NCBI GenBank assembly: GCA_965230415.1
Contig: CBDDKZ010000005.1
Location: forward strand, 1,488,001-1,552,000
Source: CBDDKZ01 sp965230415
GTDB lineage: Bacteria; Bacteroidota; Bacteroidia; Cytophagales; JAAEPT01
Direction of reading: 5' to 3'
DNA length: 64,000 nucleotides
Below the pieces are notes generated by a model, which was not told the origin of the DNA, made no database searches, and saw only the letters and a program-made list of their open reading frames with translations. This document shows positions 59,378 through 64,000 of the stretch, piece by piece. The stretch's first letter is position 1. Each line of letters opens with the position of its first letter. The translations under genes were made by a program, and so were the position numbers.

Positions 59378-60229
59378 TTAATCCAAAAGCGAGAATATTT
59401 CTACTAAAATATCTTTCACTCTGGCTAGCGGATCTTCACGAATATTCTTCTCTTCTTCTGAGACTTTTAAATAAAGACCATCCAGCCCTTTATTGGTAGC
59501 ATGTTCTGATAAATCCGTGGCAGCTACTGTATTCACTGATGCTAAACTTCCAATAGTTGCATCGGGACTGATTAAACCCGTTGGATCTACTTTAGTGGAA
59601 AGAATACTGTTGTATTCTGCAACAAAATCCTCATATAGAGTAGCTACCGCTTGATCGCCAATCATTACAGAATTGAGAGCGGCATCAATTTTAGGTTCAT
59701 ATTCATCAAATAATGCAGATCCTGTAGTTGCTTTTAAATATTCAGTGGCAGCATCATCCTCACCAAATAAAATATCGCGCGCATCTGCTATGGACATACT
59801 AGTAATGGCATCAACAAAAATAGGTTTAACATCATTTGCCGCGGCTTCGGCAGCGCGGTTGATGCCTTCAATTAAATCATCTTCTTTAGACTGTAATGCA
59901 TTTATACCCAGTGCCGGATATCCTGCGGTATAAATATCTTCACCCGTAACGGAGACACCCAAAATGTCTATTTGCTTGGATTTAAATGTACTGATAGCAT
60001 TTTCCATCTCATCTGGCAATAAGATCTTCACCAGAATATCTTTAAAATAACCATCTGTTATAGCCAATTTGCTGACAGCGGTATCTGTTCCTACTTTCAA
60101 TGCTTCCTTGAGACCTTCTGCTATACTATCGTCACTCGGTCCGTCATTCCCCGGGTCCAACACATCTGTTTCACAGGCAGATAAAAAAGGTAAAGCAGCT
60201 ATGGCCATACAATAAAATAACTTTCTCAT
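59378..60229 (-). CDS. DUF4197 family lipoprotein
   Basis: 283 residues: signal peptide with lipobox LSAC at 16-19 (MRKLFYCMAIAALPFLSACE), then an almost wholly helical domain. The DUF4197 pattern is IAEGLKEALKVGTDTAVSKLA ... GYFKDILVKILLP, and the duplicated helical repeat VKPIFVDAITSMSIADARDIL matches the family. It is probably anchored in the inner leaflet of the outer membrane or in the periplasm. Function unknown. Monocistronic, downstream of nothing on the same strand except aat 63 bp further upstream. Confidence 0.9.
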   Translation of the reverse strand: MRKLFYCMAIAALPFLSACETDVLDPGNDGPSDDSIAEGLKEALKVGTDTAVSKLAITDGYFKDILVKILLPDEMENAISTFKSKQIDILGVSVTGEDIYTAGYPALGINALQSKEDDLIEGINRAAEAAANDVKPIFVDAITSMSIADARDILFGEDDAATEYLKATTGSALFDEYEPKIDAALNSVMIGDQAVATLYEDFVAEYNSILSTKVDPTGLISPDATIGSLASVNTVAATDLSEHATNKGLDGLYLKVSEEEKNIREDPLARVKDILVEIFSLLD

Positions 60230-60292
60230 AATTGATATACTGTTAATATTTCTATATACAAACGTTTCAAGTTGGTTCTTGTTGTAAACAGC

Positions 60293-60982
60293 TCAAAGTT
60301 CCCAACTTTCAGGTAAAACATCAAACTTCATGCCATTTTCTATGTATTCAACAAAATCTTCTCTTTCTATCATACGGGCACCCAAACTTTCCAGATGTGA
60401 AGTATAGACCTGGCAATCAACAACATAAAAGTTTTTACGCATTAATAGTTCAATCAGTTTAATAAAAGCATACTTTGATGCGTTAGAAACCCTGCTGAAC
60501 ATGGATTCACCGAAAAAAACTTTTCCCAATGCTACTCCATACAGTCCGCCAACCAATTTTTTCTCCTGCCAAACTTCTACGGAATGGGCGATCTGCATTT
60601 TGTGTAGTTCTGTATAAGCATACACTATATCATCGCTGATCCAGGTTCCACTTTCGTGCTTACGTTTAATCGTTTTGCAAGACCGAATAACTGCTTCGAA
60701 TGAAGTATCAAAACTTACCTTTAAATTGGTATTCCGCATAAATTGCCGCATACTTTTCGAAACTTTGAGTTCGTCGGGAAAAAGTACAAATCTTGGATCT
60801 GGCGACCACCATAAAATAGGATCGTCTTCACCAAACCATGGAAAAATACCTTTTGAATAAGCTGCCAATAATCTTTCAGCACTTAAATCTCCGCCTACGG
60901 CCAGTAATCCATCTTCCGTTGCCTCATACAAGTCTGGAAAAGCATATTTCCGACGCAGTTCTTGAATAATTTTTATATCCAT
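60293..60982 (-). CDS. aat: leucyl/phenylalanyl-tRNA-protein transferase
   Basis: 229 residues. The family core is present: YSKGIFPWFGEDDPILWWSPDPRFVLFP, HESGTWISDDI, HSVEVWQEKKLVGGLYGVALGKVFFGESMFSR and VDCQVYTSHLESLGARMI. It adds Leu or Phe to N-terminal Arg/Lys of proteins and so feeds the N-end-rule pathway. Cytoplasmic. It starts at 60982 (MDIKII). Its upstream region (60983-61104) is shared divergently with the MORN/haem gene. Confidence 0.95.
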   Translation of the reverse strand: MDIKIIQELRRKYAFPDLYEATEDGLLAVGGDLSAERLLAAYSKGIFPWFGEDDPILWWSPDPRFVLFPDELKVSKSMRQFMRNTNLKVSFDTSFEAVIRSCKTIKRKHESGTWISDDIVYAYTELHKMQIAHSVEVWQEKKLVGGLYGVALGKVFFGESMFSRVSNASKYAFIKLIELLMRKNFYVVDCQVYTSHLESLGARMIEREDFVEYIENGMKFDVLPESWEL

Positions 60983-61104
60983 TGCTCTATCCTAAAAATA
61001 CGGTATAATTTTTGTGATCTCATTTAATTGGCACTAAAATGTTGAATATTTCGTTATCTTATTACAACGTTATTCCGTTAATAAATAATAGAGAATAAGT
61101 TCTT

Positions 61105-61851
61105 ATGACTAAAAAAGGGATCAGGATTGTCTTATTTTTGCTTTGCACCGTGATTTTGATAATCTCGGCAAATGAAGTGCTACTTGAGAATTTACCTGAA
61201 AAGAAAAAGCAGGTAATCTTACAGCCAGAGCCTTTATCAGACGGTCAATACGTCAGTTTTTACGATAACGGTAACATCAAATCAATAGAATATTATGAAA
61301 ACGGCCAAAAACAGGGGTCATGGTTACACTATTATGATAATGGCTGCCTAAAACAATCTATCGATTACAAAAATGACTATCTCGATGGTTATACATCCTT
61401 TTTTGCTAAATCAGGAGAACTGATATATGAAGAAAAATACTCAAAAGGTCAGTTTAGTGAACTATCAATAACGAATGATTCGCTTTACAAATATGAAATA
61501 CGGCTTGAATCTCATGGTCAATTGACTTTTAGAAGAAATTGTAGTGGGTGCCATGAAGTGTCTAAAGATATCGGTCTGGATGAGTTCAACGACATTGCTA
61601 TGCTATTCGATTCTCTTCAATCGCAAAAAATATCCATTGACAGTTTGCACCTGACCAGTTTTAGAGACTCTTCACTCCTTGAGCACTTCGGTCAATTTAA
61701 TCAATGGTTAATTCCTTTCTATAGTAACAAGTCATTGGATTCGTACGATTTCGAAGCGCTTTACAATTACCTGGAGCGAGAAAGTGAAAAACAGAAAGTA
61801 AAACCTCTGAAAAGATTGAGGAAGCTCTCGCGACGAAAAAAGACCGTTTAA
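61105..61851 (+). CDS. membrane-anchored MORN-repeat protein with a c-type haem motif
   Basis: 248 residues: one N-terminal transmembrane helix (IVLFLLCTVILIISA), then three MORN-2-like repeats (GQYVSFYDNGNIKSIEYYENG, QKQGSWLHYYDNGCLKQSIDY, LDGYTSFFAKSGELIYEEKY). A CSGCH haem motif near residue 148 (RRNCSGCHEVSKDIG) and a helical C-terminus with basic end (KRLRKLSRRKKTV) follow. MORN-2 repeats occur in YwqK-type proteins. Their pairing with a CxxCH motif is unusual and suggests a periplasmic monohaem cytochrome or redox sensor. It is divergent from aat; no partner is visible. Confidence 0.75.
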   Translation: MTKKGIRIVLFLLCTVILIISANEVLLENLPEKKKQVILQPEPLSDGQYVSFYDNGNIKSIEYYENGQKQGSWLHYYDNGCLKQSIDYKNDYLDGYTSFFAKSGELIYEEKYSKGQFSELSITNDSLYKYEIRLESHGQLTFRRNCSGCHEVSKDIGLDEFNDIAMLFDSLQSQKISIDSLHLTSFRDSSLLEHFGQFNQWLIPFYSNKSLDSYDFEALYNYLERESEKQKVKPLKRLRKLSRRKKTV

Positions 61852-62253
61852 TTTGTCTATCAAACGCCCTAATACTACCTCAAGTATTATGCAAATTTGA
61901 AGTAAATATTTATATTGAAATAACATTTTAGGCTTGCGTAAAATTACTGAAATTGCAATACATCCAGAATAGTATTTCAAAAATCACAACAATTGAAAGG
62001 ATAGACCCCTTTTCGAATTACAACAATTGGATTTTTTCAAGATTCTACAAATAAAACATATCATTTAAGCCTTATTAAATATTCTTATTTTAATATTTTT
62101 TTACTAATTTCGCGCTTCGCATTGAAATGTAAATTGAAATGCGTAGAGTTACTCATAGCTGAATGTATTAAAGTTTAGAGGGCAGGTAACTCAATAAGTG
62201 CATAAGTTCAGCTGTATAATTATGCAGCTTACAGTATATAAAGAGGGAGAAAT
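61852..62253. other. gene-free region before gltB
   Basis: AT-rich, without a convincing ORF. It holds a 10-bp direct repeat ACAACAATTG at 61986 and 62020, an imperfect inverted repeat CGCATT...AATGCG at 62115-62145, and a small hairpin AGCTG/CAGCT around 62210-62230, close to the gltB leader. A purine-rich AGAGGGAGA sits just before the gltB ATG as a ribosome-binding region. Confidence 0.35.
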
Positions 62254-64000
62254 ATGGCAGTACAAATTAACAAAGGACTCTACGATCCGCAATTTGAACA
62301 CGACAGCTGCGGAATTGGTTTTGTTGCGAATTTAAATAATATTAAATCGCACGATGTTGTACAAAACGCACTGTCAATGCTAACTACTATGGAACACCGT
62401 GGTGGTTGTGGGTGCGATATAAAGTCAGGTGATGGTGCCGGTATTTTAATACAAAAACCACACAAATTTTTTCAGATTGAAACAGAAAAGCTTGGATTTA
62501 AACTTCCGGAATTTGATGAATATGGCGTTGGGCAAGTCTTTTTCCCATCAGACTCTTCAAAGTATGAGAAGAGTAAAACTATTTTGGAAGAAGTCATTGC
62601 CAAATTCAAATTTCCTATTCTTGGATATAGAAAAATATTCAAAGACAATAGTCCACTTGGTGAAGCACCTTTATCTTCTGAGCCTATCATAGAGCAGGTT
62701 TTCATTGGACGCCCATCGGAAATGAACTCCGAAGATTTTGAGCGTAAGCTTTTCATCATTAGAAATTATACAAGCCACCGTATACATGCTGAAGTAGAGC
62801 AGACGGAAGACGATTTTTATATAGCAACATTATCCACTAAAACGATAGGCTATAAGGGTCAGCTTAATACGGAACAGGTAGGTCAGTACTTTGTTGATCT
62901 GGCAGACCCAAACGTAGAATCGGCCCTGGCCGTAATTCACTCTCGTTTTTCTACTAACACGTTTCCAAAATGGAAACTGGCACAGCCTTTCCGCTACATC
63001 GCTCACAATGGTGAAATAAATACCGTACGTGGAAATGTGAACTGGATGAAAGCACGAGAGACCATCCTAAACACCACTAAATTCACAGAGGAAGAACTTG
63101 ATATGATCTTTCCTATCTGTGACCACGCCAATTCAGATTCTTCTAATCTGGACAATGTAATTGAAATGTTGGTTCTCAGTGGTCGTTCGTTGCCTCATGT
63201 TATGATGATGCTGGTTCCTGAAGCCTGGCAAGAACATGAGGAAATGGAAAAGCATAAAAAAGACTTCTATCGCTACCATGCTCATATCATGGAGCCATGG
63301 GATGGACCGGCTTCCATATCCTTTACTGATGGCAAAATTGTAGGGGCGACCCTGGATAGAAATGGATTGCGCCCGTCTCGTTATTGTGTGTTGGAAGATG
63401 GTACACTCATCATGGCTTCTGAAGCAGGTGTGCTTAGGTCTGACCCCTCTAAGGTTGTAAAAAGAGGGCGATTGCAACCCGGAAAAATTTTCGTCGCCGA
63501 TCTGGAAAAGGGTCGAATCATCGCCGATGATGAACTAAAAGAACAAATTTGTAATGAAGCTCCGTATGGAGAATGGCTTGACAAAGGGGAAATTCATATA
63601 GCTAATTTGCCAGCTGTCACCAATGGTTCTTCAGAAATGGATGACGAAACACTGCTCAACAGACAGCAGGCTTTCGGTTATACAGTAGAAGATCTTAATG
63701 TGGTATTAGAAGGCCTTTCCATCAAAGGTACGGAGCCTCTGGGATCAATGGGAATTGACAGTCCCCTACCTATCTTATCTGATCAGGCGCAACACTTATC
63801 ACATTACTTCAAACAACTTTTCGCACAAGTTACCAACCCTCCCATCGACCCCATTCGTGAAAAAATGGTGATGTCATTGATAAACTATGTGGGTAGCTCT
63901 AAAAACATCCTGGAAGTGGGTGAAGATCACTGCAAAAAAATACGCATAGATCACCCTGTCCTTACCAACGATGAATTAAACAAACTCAAACATATCTCTC
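62254..64000 (+). CDS. gltB: glutamate synthase large subunit (5' part; runs off the right edge)
   Basis: 582 residues are visible in frame from ATG 62254, and the frame stays open to the window end (the full protein is about 1500). The glutamine-amidotransferase domain starts MAVQINKGLYDPQFEHDSCGIGF, where Cys19 after an 18-residue propeptide is the expected N-terminal nucleophile. MEHRGGCGCD, GDGAGILIQKPHKFF, HSRFSTNTFPKWKLAQPFRYIAHNGEINT and the GATLDRNGLRPSRYCVLEDG stretch are all characteristic. It makes glutamate from glutamine and 2-oxoglutarate; the small subunit should lie downstream, outside the window. Confidence 0.95.
   Translation, partial: MAVQINKGLYDPQFEHDSCGIGFVANLNNIKSHDVVQNALSMLTTMEHRGGCGCDIKSGDGAGILIQKPHKFFQIETEKLGFKLPEFDEYGVGQVFFPSDSSKYEKSKTILEEVIAKFKFPILGYRKIFKDNSPLGEAPLSSEPIIEQVFIGRPSEMNSEDFERKLFIIRNYTSHRIHAEVEQTEDDFYIATLSTKTIGYKGQLNTEQVGQYFVDLADPNVESALAVIHSRFSTNTFPKWKLAQPFRYIAHNGEINTVRGNVNWMKARETILNTTKFTEEELDMIFPICDHANSDSSNLDNVIEMLVLSGRSLPHVMMMLVPEAWQEHEEMEKHKKDFYRYHAHIMEPWDGPASISFTDGKIVGATLDRNGLRPSRYCVLEDGTLIMASEAGVLRSDPSKVVKRGRLQPGKIFVADLEKGRIIADDELKEQICNEAPYGEWLDKGEIHIANLPAVTNGSSEMDDETLLNRQQAFGYTVEDLNVVLEGLSIKGTEPLGSMGIDSPLPILSDQAQHLSHYFKQLFAQVTNPPIDPIREKMVMSLINYVGSSKNILEVGEDHCKKIRIDHPVLTNDELNKLKHIS

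Noticed and set aside
61020..61060. A second sigma54 promoter (TTGGCAC at 61028) before the MORN/haem gene
   Set aside because: The GC expected 10 nt after GG is not there (reads TT) and the -12 element is displaced, so it does not meet the geometry seen before grpE.

Overview
The window looks like a chromosomal segment of a Bacteroidota bacterium, probably a Cytophagia-type surface-active marine or soil organism. This rests on many secreted proteins ending in type IX secretion (T9SS) type A sorting domains, PKD/CBM6/MopE-type surface modules, a membrane MutS-like protein, a TAnnTTTG-type promoter and generally AT-rich intergenic DNA. No rRNA, tRNA, CRISPR array, transposase or prophage core was found.

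Layout. 1-3.9 kb: a PKD-rich surface protein running off the left edge and an M43 metalloprotease, both on the minus strand. 4.3-4.9 kb: a jacalin-like lectin lipoprotein on the plus strand. 5.1-25.9 kb: eight tightly packed minus-strand genes (gaps of 0-5 bp or 4-bp overlap) for an outer-membrane beta-barrel, a 2903-residue beta-repeat protein, a six-module fibronectin-III protein, four tandem tail-collar paralogs and a PKD/T9SS protein. I read this as one 20.8-kb operon for a cell-surface structure and consider it the best candidate for an undescribed system. 26.3-32.2 kb: a giant sortilin-like propeller/MopE/CBM6 T9SS protein with a recent 1.5-kb internal duplication. 32.2-40.7 kb: YHYH lipoprotein, DUF2461, GH3 glycosidase, cupin, an isolated sorting-domain-like protein, MutS-like ATPase and another T9SS cargo. 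40.8-42.4 kb: grpE-dnaJ behind a sigma54-like promoter. 42.9-47.6 kb: secreted and transglutaminase-like proteins. 48.0-50.1 kb: obgE, adk and a MaoC hydratase. 50.2-52.8 kb: an AraC regulator followed by c-type cytochrome, DUF1772 and NmrA genes. 52.9-55.7 kb: an Hsp70-like chaperone with a small GrpE-like partner. 56.3-58.7 kb: a membrane pyrophosphatase with a Cys/His-rich tail. 59.4-64 kb: DUF4197 lipoprotein, aat, a MORN/haem-motif protein and the start of gltB.

The non-coding DNA is unusually structured. (1) ACCT-N3-AGGT palindromes occur in arrays with an exact 21-bp period in two convergent intergenic regions. (2) LytTR-like direct repeats (ACTGTTCGT type) lie at similar distances upstream of two surface-protein genes. 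(3) A pair of about 65-nt hairpin/terminator RNAs at 58.9 and 59.1 kb shows compensatory base changes and lies within a 200-bp direct repeat. (4) A second palindrome family with an AGA/TCT loop occurs near 47.7-48.0 kb. Housekeeping genes are interleaved with surface-protein genes, and most intergenic boundaries carry recognisable intrinsic terminators.
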